Below are positions 1-10,409 of a stretch of 64,000 nt of DNA, piece by piece (position 1 is the stretch's first letter; the number at the start of each line of letters is the position of its first letter). The notes under the pieces are model-generated. The model saw only the letters and a list, made by a program, of their open reading frames with translations, was not told where the DNA came from and did not search any database. Position numbers and translations under genes: made by a program. The stretch is from Siccibacter turicensis LMG 23730 (lineage in GTDB: Bacteria; Pseudomonadota; Gammaproteobacteria; Enterobacterales; Enterobacteriaceae), in contig NZ_AWFZ01000042.1 in assembly GCF_000463155.2 (NCBI RefSeq), positions 138,281-202,280 on the forward strand, given 5' to 3'.

Positions 1-212
1 ATTTATGCCTTAATCCGCTGAATTTATGTACGCAATCACTGTAATTCTGCGATGTGATGTTGCTCTCCTATGGATTATTAATTTCCCGCTACAACTATCT
101 CCAGCAGCGGCGCCGAATCACCGTGCGGCGCTAATGCCTTGTTTTCCGTCCGATTAAATATTCGCAGTGCGTTTTTACCCTGCACAAAAGCAAGCACAAG
201 CTGGAGCATACC
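1..212 (+). promoter_or_regulatory. araFGH promoter region, with candidate AraC and CRP sites
   Basis: This is the whole visible stretch before araF and holds no gene. Two sequences resemble AraC half-sites in the inverted form TTATGGA-N7-GCT: TTATGCC-N7-GCT at 3-19, and TATGGA at 69-74 in a weaker context. A TGTGA motif at 53-57 could be half of a CRP site between them. E. coli araFGH is activated by AraC and CRP, so these elements are expected. The matches are imperfect and the left part of the region may lie outside the window. A ribosome-binding sequence CTGGAG lies just before the araF ATG. Confidence 0.4.
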
Positions 213-1202
213 ATGCACAAATTCACTAAAGCGCTGGCAGCCATTGGTCTGGCTGCGGTTATGTCACAATCCGCTATCGCGGAGACGATGAAACTCGGGT
301 TTCTGGTTAAGCAGCCGGAAGAGCCCTGGTTCCAGACTGAATGGAAATTCGCCGATAAAGCCGGTAAGGACCTGGGCTTTGAGGTAGTGAAAATTGCCGT
401 TCCGGACGGCGAGAAAACCCTGAATGCCATCGACAGCCTCGCCGCCAGCGGCGTGAAGGGCTTTGTCATCTGTACCCCCGATCCCAAACTGGGTTCGGCC
501 ATCGTGGCCAAAGCGCGCGGCTACGATATGAAAGTGATTGCCGTGGATGACCAGTTTGTCACGGCGAAAGGCAAACCGATGGAGACCGTACCACTGGTGA
601 TGATGGCCGCCACCAAAATTGGCGAGCGTCAGGGCCAGGAGCTGTATAAAGAGATGCAGAAACGCGGCTGGGATGTAAAAGAGACCGCGGTAATGGCGAT
701 TACCGCCGACGAACTGGACACCGCCCGTCGCCGTACCGGTGGCTCAATGGACGCCCTGAAAGCGGCCGGCTTCCCGGAAAAGCAGATCTATAAAGTACCC
801 ACCAAATCTAACGACATCCCCGGCGCCTTTGACGCCGCGAACTCAATGCTGGTTCAGCATCCGGAAGTGAAACACTGGCTGGTGGTCGGCATGAACGACA
901 ACACCGTGCTGGGCGGCGTGCGCGCCACCGAAGGGCAGGGCTTCAAGGCCGCCGACGTGATTGGTATCGGTATTAACGGTGTCGATGCGGTCAGCGAACT
1001 CTCTAAAGGCCAGGCGACCGGCTTCTACGGCTCTCTGCTCCCAAGCCCGGACGTCCACGGCTACAAGTCCAGCGAGATGCTGTTCAACTGGGTGACCAAA
1101 GGCGTTGAGCCTCCGAAATTCACCGAAGTGACCGATGTGGTACTGATTACCCGCGACAACTTCAAAGAGGAACTGGCGAAAAAAGGGCTGGGCGGTAAGT
1201 AA
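213..1202 (+). CDS. araF: L-arabinose ABC transporter, periplasmic binding protein AraF
   Basis: AraF captures L-arabinose in the periplasm and delivers it to the AraG/AraH membrane complex. The 329-residue product has the same length as E. coli AraF. It begins with a Sec signal peptide of about 23 residues ending SAIA, and the mature protein starts ETMKLGF, in line with the ENLKLGF start of E. coli AraF. The rest is a type I periplasmic binding fold (sugar-binding LacI-like). The ATG at 213 follows a CTGGAG ribosome-binding sequence. It is the first gene of araFGH, and a GC-rich hairpin separates it from araG, as is common where the binding protein must be made in excess. Confidence 0.97.
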   Translation: MHKFTKALAAIGLAAVMSQSAIAETMKLGFLVKQPEEPWFQTEWKFADKAGKDLGFEVVKIAVPDGEKTLNAIDSLAASGVKGFVICTPDPKLGSAIVAKARGYDMKVIAVDDQFVTAKGKPMETVPLVMMAATKIGERQGQELYKEMQKRGWDVKETAVMAITADELDTARRRTGGSMDALKAAGFPEKQIYKVPTKSNDIPGAFDAANSMLVQHPEVKHWLVVGMNDNTVLGGVRATEGQGFKAADVIGIGINGVDAVSELSKGQATGFYGSLLPSPDVHGYKSSEMLFNWVTKGVEPPKFTEVTDVVLITRDNFKEELAKKGLGGK

Positions 1203-1221
1203 TCCCCACCCGTGGTAACCG

Positions 1222-1239
1222 GCCCCTCTGCGGAGGGGC
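1222..1239 (+). promoter_or_regulatory. Intercistronic hairpin between araF and araG
   Basis: GCCCCTC and GAGGGGC form a perfect 7-bp stem around a TGCG loop, 20 bases after the araF stop. No T-run follows, so it is not a full terminator. It more likely protects the 3' end of araF mRNA or partly attenuates transcription, which would give more AraF than AraG/AraH. Confidence 0.6.
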
Positions 1240-1310
1240 TTATCGCGGCGCCGCTTGCGCCGTGGCGAAGTTCAGTCAACACCATTCCATTACTGGATGC
1301 GGGAGCCAAC

Positions 1311-2825
1311 ATGCAACAACCCACACCGTATCTCTCCTTTCGTGGCATCGGAAAAACCTTTCCGGGCGTTAAAGCGCTGTCAGATATCAGCTTTGACTGT
1401 TACGCAGGCCAGGTGCATGCGCTGATGGGCGAAAACGGCGCCGGTAAGTCGACGCTGCTGAAAATCCTCAGCGGCAACTACGCACCCAGCGCGGGCACTA
1501 TTGCGATTCAGGGGCAGGAGAGACGTTTCAAAGATACTACCGCGGCGCTGGATGCCGGGGTTGCCATCATCTATCAGGAGCTGCACCTGGTGCCGGAGAT
1601 GAGCGTCGCCGAGAACATCTATCTCGGCCAGCTGCCGCACAAGGGCGGGCTGGTTAACCGTTCGCTGCTCAACTACGAAGCCGGTCTGCAGCTTCAGCAC
1701 CTCGGGCTGGATATCGATCCGCAAACCCCGCTCAAGTATCTCTCCATTGGCCAGTGGCAGATGGTGGAGATTGCTAAGGCGCTGGCGCGCAACGCGCGGG
1801 TAATCGCCTTCGATGAACCAACCAGCTCCCTGTCGGCGCGCGAGATCGAGAACCTGTTCCGCGTTATCCGCGAACTGCGTAAAGAGGGGCGCGTCATTCT
1901 CTATGTTTCCCACCGCATGGAGGAGATTTTTGCCCTGAGCGATGCCATCACCGTGTTCAAGGATGGGCGCTACGTGCGCACCTTTACCGATATGGCCGAG
2001 GTGAACCACGATGCGCTGGTGCAGGCCATGGTCGGGCGCGAGCTCGGGGACGTCTACGGCTGGCAGCCCCGGGAGTATGGCCCGGAGCGCTTAAGGCTGG
2101 AGGAGGTTAAAGCCAAAGGGGTGCGCTGTCCGGTCTCCCTGTCGGTGCGACGCGGCGAGATTGTCGGCCTGTTCGGGCTGGTGGGCGCCGGGCGCAGTGA
2201 ACTGATGAAAGGGCTGTTTGGCGGGACGCGCATCACCGGCGGGCAGGTGTTTATCGACGGCGAAGCGGTCACCATCCGTGAGCCAGCGGACGCCATTCGC
2301 GCCGGGATGATGCTCTGCCCGGAAGATCGCAAAGCAGACGGCATCATTCCGGTTCACTCGGTCAGAGACAACATCAACATCAGCGCCCGGCGGAAGCACA
2401 TCAGCCTCGGCTGCCTGATTAACCGCGCCTGGGAGGCGATGAACGCGGATCACCATATACGTTCGCTGAACATCAAAACCCCCGGCGCCGAGCAGCTGAT
2501 CATGAATCTCTCGGGCGGTAACCAGCAGAAGGCCATTCTCGGTCGCTGGTTGTCCGAGGAGATGAACGTGATCCTGCTCGATGAGCCAACCCGCGGCATT
2601 GACGTGGGCGCTAAGCATGAAATCTACAACGTTATCTATGCGCTGGCGGCGCAGGGGGTGGCGGTCTTATTCGCTTCAAGCGATCTGCCGGAGGTGCTCG
2701 GCGTCGCGGACCGCATTGTGGTGATGCGGGAAGGGGAGATCGCCGGAGAGTTACTGCACGAGCAGGCCAGCGAACAGCAGGCGCTTGCTCTTGCCATGCC
2801 CAAAGTCAGCCAGGCTGTCGCTTAA
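1311..2825 (+). CDS. araG: L-arabinose ABC transporter, ATP-binding protein AraG
   Basis: AraG is the ATPase that powers arabinose uptake through AraH. It has two fused ABC domains, as in other sugar (CUT2) transporters. The first has Walker [10 protein letters not shown] at residues 40-48 and a degenerate signature LSIGQW. The second has a degenerate Walker A (GLVGAGRSE) and a clear signature LSGGNQQK followed by [10 protein letters not shown]. Starting at the ATG at 1311 gives 504 residues, the E. coli length, beginning [20 protein letters not shown]. The frame is open upstream to 1212, but that part overlaps the araF-araG hairpin and has no family similarity. The gene lies 12 bases before araH. 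Confidence 0.97.
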   Translation: MQQPTPYLSFRGIGKTFPGVKALSDISFDCYAGQVHALMGENGAGKSTLLKILSGNYAPSAGTIAIQGQERRFKDTTAALDAGVAIIYQELHLVPEMSVAENIYLGQLPHKGGLVNRSLLNYEAGLQLQHLGLDIDPQTPLKYLSIGQWQMVEIAKALARNARVIAFDEPTSSLSAREIENLFRVIRELRKEGRVILYVSHRMEEIFALSDAITVFKDGRYVRTFTDMAEVNHDALVQAMVGRELGDVYGWQPREYGPERLRLEEVKAKGVRCPVSLSVRRGEIVGLFGLVGAGRSELMKGLFGGTRITGGQVFIDGEAVTIREPADAIRAGMMLCPEDRKADGIIPVHSVRDNINISARRKHISLGCLINRAWEAMNADHHIRSLNIKTPGAEQLIMNLSGGNQQKAILGRWLSEEMNVILLDEPTRGIDVGAKHEIYNVIYALAAQGVAVLFASSDLPEVLGVADRIVVMREGEIAGELLHEQASEQQALALAMPKVSQAVA

Positions 2826-2837
2826 TCAGGAGAGGTT

Positions 2838-3824
2838 ATGTCTTCACTCACTACATCCGGCGCACCGAAATCATCGTCGCCGTTTACCTTTGGCCGTATC
2901 TGGGATCAGTACGGCATGCTGGTGGTGTTCGCGGTGCTGTTTCTCGCCTGCGCGATTTTCGTGCCGAACTTCGCCACCTTCGTCAATATGAAAGGCCTGG
3001 GGCTTGCCATCTCGATGTCCGGGATGGTGGCCTGTGGGATGCTGTTCTGCCTCGCCTCCGGCGACTTCGACCTGTCGGTGGCATCGGTCATCGCCTGCGC
3101 CGGGGTGACCGCGGCGGTCGCCATCAACCTGACCGAAAGCCTGTGGCTTGGCGTATTCGCCGGGCTGATGCTGGGGGTGTTGAGCGGCCTGGTGAACGGC
3201 TTTGTGATCGCCAGGCTTAAGATCAACGCCCTGATCACCACGCTCGCCACCATGCAGATCGTGCGCGGTCTGGCCTACATCATCTCCGACGGCAAAGCGG
3301 TAGGCATTGAGGATGAGCGCTTCTTCACCCTCGGCTATGCCAACTGGCTCGGACTGCCGGCACCCATCTGGCTGACCGTGGGCTGCCTTATCATCTTTGG
3401 CTTCCTGCTCAATAAAACCACCTTCGGACGCAATACCCTGGCGATTGGCGGGAATGAAGAGGCGGCGCGACTGGCGGGTGTGCCGGTGGTGCGCACCAAA
3501 ATCATCATCTTCGTGCTCTCTGGTCTGGTGTCGGCGGCGGCGGGGATTATTCTGGCATCGCGCATGACCAGCGGCCAGCCGATGACCTCCATCGGTTATG
3601 AGCTGATTGTCATTTCCGCCTGTGTGCTGGGTGGGGTTTCTCTGAAAGGCGGCATAGGAAAAATCTCGTATGTGGTGGCCGGGATACTGATTCTGGGTAC
3701 CGTTGAGAACGCCATGAACCTGTTGAATATTTCGCCATTTTCCCAGTATGTGGTGCGCGGCATGATCCTGCTTGCGGCCGTGATTTTCGACCGCTACAAG
3801 CAGAAATCCCGCCGTACCGTCTGA
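2838..3824 (+). CDS. araH: L-arabinose ABC transporter, permease AraH
   Basis: AraH is the inner-membrane channel of the arabinose transporter and belongs to the BPD_transp_2 (RbsC/XylH) family. Its 328 residues are nearly identical to E. coli AraH. They comprise a polar N-terminus with the conserved FGRIWDQYGMLVVF start of the first helix and then about nine further hydrophobic segments. The conserved EEAARLAGV loop, which contacts the ATPase, lies near residues 210-218. A good ribosome-binding site, AGGAGAGG, precedes the ATG. It is the last gene of araFGH and a strong terminator follows. Confidence 0.97.
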   Translation: MSSLTTSGAPKSSSPFTFGRIWDQYGMLVVFAVLFLACAIFVPNFATFVNMKGLGLAISMSGMVACGMLFCLASGDFDLSVASVIACAGVTAAVAINLTESLWLGVFAGLMLGVLSGLVNGFVIARLKINALITTLATMQIVRGLAYIISDGKAVGIEDERFFTLGYANWLGLPAPIWLTVGCLIIFGFLLNKTTFGRNTLAIGGNEEAARLAGVPVVRTKIIIFVLSGLVSAAAGIILASRMTSGQPMTSIGYELIVISACVLGGVSLKGGIGKISYVVAGILILGTVENAMNLLNISPFSQYVVRGMILLAAVIFDRYKQKSRRTV

Positions 3825-3858
3825 TTTTCAGGGACGTTTTTTACCTCACGTTTGTCAG

Positions 3859-3889
3859 GGGCTGGACCGTCGGGTCTGGCCCTTTTTTT
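3859..3889 (+). terminator. Rho-independent terminator of araFGH
   Basis: GGGCTGGACC pairs with GGTCTGGCCC (10 bp, two G-T wobbles) around a GTCG loop, directly followed by seven T. It lies 35 bases after the araH stop. Confidence 0.92.
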
Positions 3890-3965
3890 ATGCCTTTTTT
3901 ATATCAATATCGGTACGGTAGCAGCGTTGAGTGAGAGGCATTCCCGTGGCGAACTGCCGGACACT

Positions 3966-3974
3966 GTCTATACT
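3966..3974 (+). promoter_or_regulatory. Candidate sigma-S promoter of otsBA (extended -10)
   Basis: The sequence TG-T-CTATACT fits the sigma-S-preferred extended -10 element (TG, short gap, CYATACT). It lies about 65 bases before the otsB start, and no strong TTGACA box is seen upstream. E. coli otsBA is known to be RpoS-dependent and induced by osmotic and stationary-phase stress, which agrees with this assignment. Confidence 0.65.
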
Positions 3975-4026
3975 TACATGGCTAATGATAAACAGAGTTA
4001 ACCGCCTGGTTAACCCAGAAACCTGA

Positions 4027-6247
<2,221 letters not shown>

Positions 6248-6260
6248 TAGCAGGCGAAAA

Positions 6261-6290
6261 AAAACAGGCTCACCTCGGTGAGCCTGTTTT
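6261..6290. terminator. Bidirectional terminator between otsA and uspC
   Basis: AAAACAGGCTCACC and GGTGAGCCTGTTTT form a perfect 14-bp stem around a two-base loop, with an A-run on one side and a T-run on the other. It can end transcription both of otsBA and of the convergent uspC, whose stop codon lies 5 bases away. Confidence 0.92.
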
Positions 6291-6294
6291 GTGT

Positions 6295-6714
6295 TCAGAG
6301 GGGCACCAGCAGGACATCCACCCGGCTGGACGCCACTACCCGCCGCGCCGAGCAAGTCACCTTGCTCAATAACGTGTGGTTATGATTCCCACAGATGACC
6401 AGATCCACGCCGTACTCCTCACACGCCGCCAGAATATGTTCACTGACCTCGCCGCTGGCGATGAGCGTGCGCTCAATCGGATAGCCCGCCCGGGCCGCCA
6501 GCTCGTCGAGGAACAGCTGCGTCTCTTCGCGCATCAGATCGCGCAGGTTCTCCAGCATCGGGGCCGCCAGCTGGTTATAGAGCTCCGGGTCGGCGGCCAG
6601 CGTCAGCAGCGTGATACGCCCGCCGGTGGGTCTGGCGATGGAGACGGCTTTCTCAATCAGGCGGTGGCTTTCCGGGGTTACGGCAACGGCGACGAGCACA
6701 TGGCGATAGCTCAT
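6295..6714 (-). CDS. uspC: Universal stress protein C
   Basis: UspC is a small cytoplasmic Usp-family protein tied to stress survival. In E. coli it has been linked to motility and to osmotic stress signalling through KdpD. The 139 residues open with MSYRHVLVAVAVTPES, typical of UspC, and retain ICGNHNHTLLSK, where UspA-type ATP-binding proteins carry a G-x-x-G-x-x(9)-GS loop. The end is a few residues shorter than in E. coli. A very strong ribosome-binding site, AGGAGGT, lies at 6717-6723 on this strand. The gene is convergent to otsBA and divergent from flhDC, as in E. coli. Confidence 0.93.
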   Translation of the reverse strand: MSYRHVLVAVAVTPESHRLIEKAVSIARPTGGRITLLTLAADPELYNQLAAPMLENLRDLMREETQLFLDELAARAGYPIERTLIASGEVSEHILAACEEYGVDLVICGNHNHTLLSKVTCSARRVVASSRVDVLLVPL

Positions 6715-7531
6715 ATTACCTCCTTATAAACCCTCCGTGGATCAGGGCAACAGAGTGGTCATACACCTGAAATCGGACCAGTGCAAGAGGGCGCTACGAC
6801 GAAAGTGTGAGTCATTTCATAAATAATCATTAATTATTCTTATGGAAAGAAATAGTCCATCAGCGGTTAACAAACGAGGCGCAAATTTATTCACGTCGAT
6901 TTACACAACTTTGCGCGAAAATGTTAACTACTTCAGATAATGAATTACCATCCTGATCATGATAACGGTCCGTGATTGCTAGCCGACGGGTGTAAGTTAA
7001 CCTACTGATTTTAGTAGTTTTAACGTAATGAAAATATCATGCATTTGTAACAAACCCAGTGCTGGCGCGGGTTGCAGCCCGATCCGCTGTCGGGCAACTG
7101 GTTAAAAAGTGTTTCACTGAATCGCTATTCGTCAAACTGGAATACCCAGGTGGCTGTTTTGTACAATAAATGAGCAATTGAACAGTCTTGCTGATGGTTT
7201 GCTTGCCTTATTTGGTGAAAAAGTGTGATATAGATCACATAATTTCTAAAATTCATTCATAATCACGTTGTATGTGCCAGGGCTGACGAGTACAGTTTGC
7301 TCGAATTAGGAAAAGTCTTAGTTTTTTGTAAGAAAATGATGAACGACGAGTGAACAGAGTGACAGGGAATGGACATCGCTTTGCAAGGGAGTTTCTCGTA
7401 TACGGCGCAAAGTTCACCGATGCATTTGGCCTTATTGATTGTTTTTTCTTTTTTACCGGGTATTGCCCGGCGACATCACGGGGTGCGGTTGACGCCGCAT
7501 TAAATAATAGTTGGTATTCGGGATGGGAAAA
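6715..7531. promoter_or_regulatory. Long uspC-flhDC control region
   Basis: This stretch of 817 bases contains no convincing gene. It is AT-rich compared with its neighbours and serves uspC (leftward) and flhDC (rightward). The only element I can place firmly is a CRP site at 7224-7239. In E. coli, flhD has a promoter just downstream of its CRP site and a leader of about 200 bases. The same geometry here would put transcription start near 7300 and a leader of about 230 bases. Short open frames in the leader have no ribosome-binding sites and no family resemblance. Confidence 0.75.
7224..7239 (+). promoter_or_regulatory. CRP binding site of the flhDC promoter
   Basis: TGTGA-TATAGA-TCACA is a perfect match to the core CRP consensus TGTGA-N6-TCACA. 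Its position about 300 bases before flhD agrees with the E. coli flhDC promoter, which CRP activates, so motility should respond to catabolite state. Confidence 0.9.
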
Positions 7532-7882
7532 ATGCACACCTCCGAGTTGCTGAAGCATATTTATGATATCAACCTGTCATATTTATTACTCGCTCAGCGT
7601 CTGATCAGTCAGGACAAAGCGTCAGCCATGTTTCGTTTAGGTATTACCGACGATATGGCAGCCACGCTCGGTGAATTAACGTTACCTCAGATGGTTAAAT
7701 TGGCGGAAACCAATCAGCTTATTTGCCAGTTTCGTTTTAACGATAACAAGACGATCACACGCTTAACGCAAGAATCACGTGTGGACGATTTACAGCAGAT
7801 TCACACCGGGATTTTATTATCTACGCGTTTGCTTAACGAGTCGGCCCCCACAGAAGATGTGGCCCGGAAGAAAAGGGCTTAA
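7532..7882 (+). CDS. flhD: Flagellar master regulator subunit FlhD
   Basis: FlhD combines with FlhC as FlhD4C2, which activates class II flagellar promoters with sigma-70. The 116 residues begin [25 protein letters not shown] and closely follow E. coli FlhD, including the conserved [20 protein letters not shown] segment near the C-terminus. I chose the ATG at 7532, which has GGGATGGG as a possible ribosome-binding site. An ATG nine bases earlier (7523) would add MGK and is used in some annotations. It is followed by flhC after two bases. A long leader and a CRP site lie upstream. Confidence 0.95.
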   Translation: MHTSELLKHIYDINLSYLLLAQRLISQDKASAMFRLGITDDMAATLGELTLPQMVKLAETNQLICQFRFNDNKTITRLTQESRVDDLQQIHTGILLSTRLLNESAPTEDVARKKRA

Positions 7883-7884
7883 GT

Positions 7885-8463
7885 ATGGGCGAGAAGAGTA
7901 TTGTTCAGGAAGCCCGCGACATTCAGTTGGCGATGGAATTAATCACCCTGGGTGCGCGTTTACAAATGCTCGAAAGTGAAACGCAATTGAGCCGTGGCCG
8001 CTTAATTAAGCTTTACAAAGAACTGCGCGGCAGTCCGCCCCCGAAAGGGATGCTTCCGTTTTCCACGGACTGGTTTATGACATGGGAGCAAAACATCCAC
8101 GCCTCCATGTTCTGCAACGCCTGGCAGTATCTGCTGCGTACCGGGTTGTGCACCGGCGTTGACGCCGTTATCAAAGCCTATCGTTTGTACCTTGAGCAGT
8201 GTCCTGAGCAGGACAACGGCCCGTTGCTGGCGCTGACTCGCGCCTGGACGCTGGTCCGGTTTGTTGAGAGCGGCATGCTTGAACTGTCGCGCTGCAACAG
8301 CTGCAACGGTAATTTCATTACCCATGCCCATCAGCCTGCCGGCAGCTTTGCCTGCAGTTTGTGCCAGCCTCCTTCCCGCGCGGTAAAAAGACGTAAACTT
8401 TCCCGGGAAGGTGCCGATATTAATCCACAACTGCTGGATGAACAGGTCGTACAGGCCGTTTAA
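7885..8463 (+). CDS. flhC: Flagellar master regulator subunit FlhC
   Basis: FlhC is the main DNA-contacting subunit of FlhD4C2. It has 192 residues, as in E. coli. The four zinc ligands are intact: Cys137 and Cys140 (CNSC) and Cys157 and Cys160 (CSLC). The gene is coupled to flhD with a two-base gap. Its 3' end does double duty: it contains a near-consensus sigma-28 promoter (8394-8420) that reads into motA. Confidence 0.96.
   Translation: MGEKSIVQEARDIQLAMELITLGARLQMLESETQLSRGRLIKLYKELRGSPPPKGMLPFSTDWFMTWEQNIHASMFCNAWQYLLRTGLCTGVDAVIKAYRLYLEQCPEQDNGPLLALTRAWTLVRFVESGMLELSRCNSCNGNFITHAHQPAGSFACSLCQPPSRAVKRRKLSREGADINPQLLDEQVVQAV
8394..8420 (+). promoter_or_regulatory. Sigma-28 (FliA) promoter inside flhC, for motAB-cheAW and MotR
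   Basis: TAAA at 8394-8397 and GCCGATAT at 8413-8420 are separated by exactly 15 bases, matching the FliA consensus TAAA-N15-GCCGATAA except for the last base. No such box exists between flhC and motA. In E. coli the FliA promoter for motAB-cheAW is likewise inside flhC, so this is most probably the class III promoter of the operon. Transcription should start near 8427. Confidence 0.88.
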
Positions 8464-8520
8464 CCGGTTCGGTGTGGTAAACACTCCAGCAGCGGTAAGC
8501 AATTACCGCTGCTTTTTTTT
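8427..8520 (+). ncRNA. motR: MotR-like sigma-28-dependent sRNA in the motA leader
   Basis: A transcript from the intragenic sigma-28 promoter would reach a strong terminator at 8488-8520, giving an RNA of about 94 bases ending in a long U-tract, as Hfq-bound sRNAs do. Position, length and promoter type match MotR, described in E. coli as a sigma-28 sRNA from the 5' region of motA that affects flagellum number. The transcript begins in the last 37 bases of flhC. The 5' end is inferred from the promoter. Read-through of the terminator would be needed to express motA from this promoter. Confidence 0.75.
8488..8520 (+). terminator. Terminator after flhC, at the 3' end of MotR
   Basis: AGCAGCGGTAA and TTACCGCTGCT form an 11-bp perfect stem around GCAA, followed by eight T. 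It can end flhDC transcripts and forms the 3' end of the putative MotR sRNA. motAB-cheAW expression must partly bypass it. Confidence 0.9.
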
Positions 8521-8591
8521 ACCCTCACGAACCCTTTTTACGGGTGTCACCTGCGAGTCCTCAACGTATTCAACAGCGTAAGGATGATGTC

Positions 8592-9479
8592 GTGCTGATT
8601 TTAATAGGTTATCTGGTCGTTATCGGGACAGTTTTCGGCGGTTATATGATGACCGGCGGCCACCTTGGGGCACTTTATCAACCTGCTGAACTGATCATTA
8701 TCGGCGGTGCGGGTATTGGTGCTTTTATTGTGGGTAACAATGGTAAGGCTATTAAAGCCACGCTTAAAGCGCTGCCGCTGTTATTTCGTCGTTCAAAGTA
8801 TACCAAAAGCATGTATATGGATCTGATGGCGCTGCTTTATCGCCTGATGGCGAAATCACGTCAGCAGGGGATGTTTTCCCTTGAGCGTGATATCGAAAAT
8901 CCAAAAGAAAGTGAAATATTCGCCAGCTATCCGCGCATTCTCGCTGATACCGTAATGCTTGAATTTATTGTTGATTATCTCCGCCTGATTATTAGCGGAA
9001 ATATGAATACCTTTGAAATTGAAGCATTAATGGACGAAGAGATTGAAACCCACGAAAGCGAATGCGAAGTGCCAGCCAACAGCCTGGCGATGGTGGGCGA
9101 CTCCCTGCCCGCGTTCGGTATCGTGGCGGCGGTGATGGGGGTAGTACACGCCCTCGCGTCTGCGGACCGTCCGGCGGCGGAGCTGGGCGCGCTTATCGCG
9201 CACGCCATGGTGGGAACCTTCCTCGGTATTCTGCTGGCATACGGGTTTATCTCTCCGCTGGCCAGCGTGCTGCGCCTGAAGAGCGCCGAAACCACCAAAA
9301 TGATGCAGTGCGTGAAAATCACGCTGCTTTCAAGCCTTAACGGCTACGCCCCGCCGATCGCGGTGGAGTTTGGTCGTAAAACCCTCTACTCCAGTGAGCG
9401 TCCTTCCTTCATTGAACTGGAAGAGCACGTTCGTGCAGTGAAATCGCCTAACCAACAACAGGTGCCAGAGGACGCATGA
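8592..9479 (+). CDS. motA: Flagellar stator protein MotA
   Basis: MotA forms, with MotB, the proton-driven stator of the flagellar motor. From the GTG at 8592 the protein has 295 residues, as in E. coli, beginning [10 protein letters not shown]. Key residues are intact: Arg90 and Glu98 in the cytoplasmic loop, which interact with FliG, and Pro173 at the mouth of the fourth membrane helix ([11 protein letters not shown]). Four membrane segments are visible. The GTG is chosen over an open frame extending back to 8544 because AAGGATGA precedes it and E. coli motA also starts at GTG. It overlaps motB by four bases. Confidence 0.96.
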   Translation: MLILIGYLVVIGTVFGGYMMTGGHLGALYQPAELIIIGGAGIGAFIVGNNGKAIKATLKALPLLFRRSKYTKSMYMDLMALLYRLMAKSRQQGMFSLERDIENPKESEIFASYPRILADTVMLEFIVDYLRLIISGNMNTFEIEALMDEEIETHESECEVPANSLAMVGDSLPAFGIVAAVMGVVHALASADRPAAELGALIAHAMVGTFLGILLAYGFISPLASVLRLKSAETTKMMQCVKITLLSSLNGYAPPIAVEFGRKTLYSSERPSFIELEEHVRAVKSPNQQQVPEDA

Positions 9480-10405
9480 AGCATCAAAGCAGACCCATTG
9501 TCGTCGTAAAACGGCGCAAACATAAGGGGCACGGCGGCGGGGGACATGGTTCGTGGAAGATTGCGTACGCGGACTTTATGACCGCCATGATGGCGTTCTT
9601 CCTGGTGATGTGGCTTATCTCCATCGCCAGCCCCAAAGAGCTGACGCAGATTGCGGACTACTTCCGTACCCCGCTTGCTCAGGCTATCACCGGCGGCCAG
9701 CGCATTGCCGACAGTGAAAGTCCGATTCCCGGCGGCGGTGACGATGTGACGCAGCAGCAGGGTGAAGTGAAGAAAGAACCGAGCATCGACGAACTGAAAA
9801 AGCGCATGGATGACACCCGTCTGCGTAAGCTGCGCGGCGATCTGGATCAGCTGATTGAGGCCGATCCGAAACTGCGCGCGCTGCGTCCGCACCTGAAGAT
9901 TGACCTGGTGCAGGAGGGGCTGCGTATTCAGATTATCGATAGCCAGAATCGCCCGATGTTCAAGACCGGTAGCGCCGAGGTGGAGCCGTATATGCGCGAC
10001 ATCCTGCGCGCCATTGCGCCGGTATTGAACGGGATTCAGAACAAAGTCAGCCTGTCCGGGCACACCGATGACCTGCCTTACGCAGGCGGTGAGCGCGGCT
10101 ACAGCAGCTGGGAACTTTCAGCAGACCGCGCCAACGCCTCGCGTCGCGAGCTGGTCGCCGGCGGCCTTGACGACGGCAAAGTACTGCGCGTCGTCGGGAT
10201 GGCGGCAACCATGCGTCTGGCGGACCAGGGTGCAGATGCGGCGCTGAACCGCCGCATCAGTTTGCTGGTGCTGAACAAACGATCGGAAGAGGCAATCGTG
10301 CACGAGAACGCGGAAAGCGAAAACCAGTCACTGAGCGCCATTGCACAACCGGGTGCTGTGCCCCCGGCTACAGATTCAACACAGCAACAACCAGGTACGA
10401 GGTGA
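9476..10405 (+). CDS. motB: Flagellar stator protein MotB
   Basis: MotB is the peptidoglycan-anchored partner of MotA. One membrane helix (about residues 28-50) carries the proton-accepting Asp33, equivalent to Asp32 of E. coli. The C-terminal OmpA-like domain holds the VSLSGHTDD motif near residue 190. The N-terminus is rich in Gly and His ([14 protein letters not shown]), one residue longer than in E. coli. Its start codon overlaps the motA stop, so synthesis is coupled, and cheA begins four bases after its stop. The tail (after about residue 265) is Gln- and Ala-rich and probably disordered. Confidence 0.96.
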   Translation: MKHQSRPIVVVKRRKHKGHGGGGHGSWKIAYADFMTAMMAFFLVMWLISIASPKELTQIADYFRTPLAQAITGGQRIADSESPIPGGGDDVTQQQGEVKKEPSIDELKKRMDDTRLRKLRGDLDQLIEADPKLRALRPHLKIDLVQEGLRIQIIDSQNRPMFKTGSAEVEPYMRDILRAIAPVLNGIQNKVSLSGHTDDLPYAGGERGYSSWELSADRANASRRELVAGGLDDGKVLRVVGMAATMRLADQGADAALNRRISLLVLNKRSEEAIVHENAESENQSLSAIAQPGAVPPATDSTQQQPGTR

Positions 10406-10409
10406 TACC

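Noticed and set aside
1212-1310. N-terminal extension of AraG
   Set aside because: The frame is open but overlaps the araF-araG hairpin. The family start [10 protein letters not shown] at 1311 gives the exact E. coli length.
7350-7553. A small gene in the flhD leader
   Set aside because: The 67-codon frame has no ribosome-binding site, overlaps flhD in another frame and has no family resemblance. The region fits an untranslated leader.
8464-8591. A sigma-28 promoter in the flhC-motA spacer
   Set aside because: No TAAA-N15-GCCGATAA-like sequence occurs there. The matching box is upstream, inside flhC.
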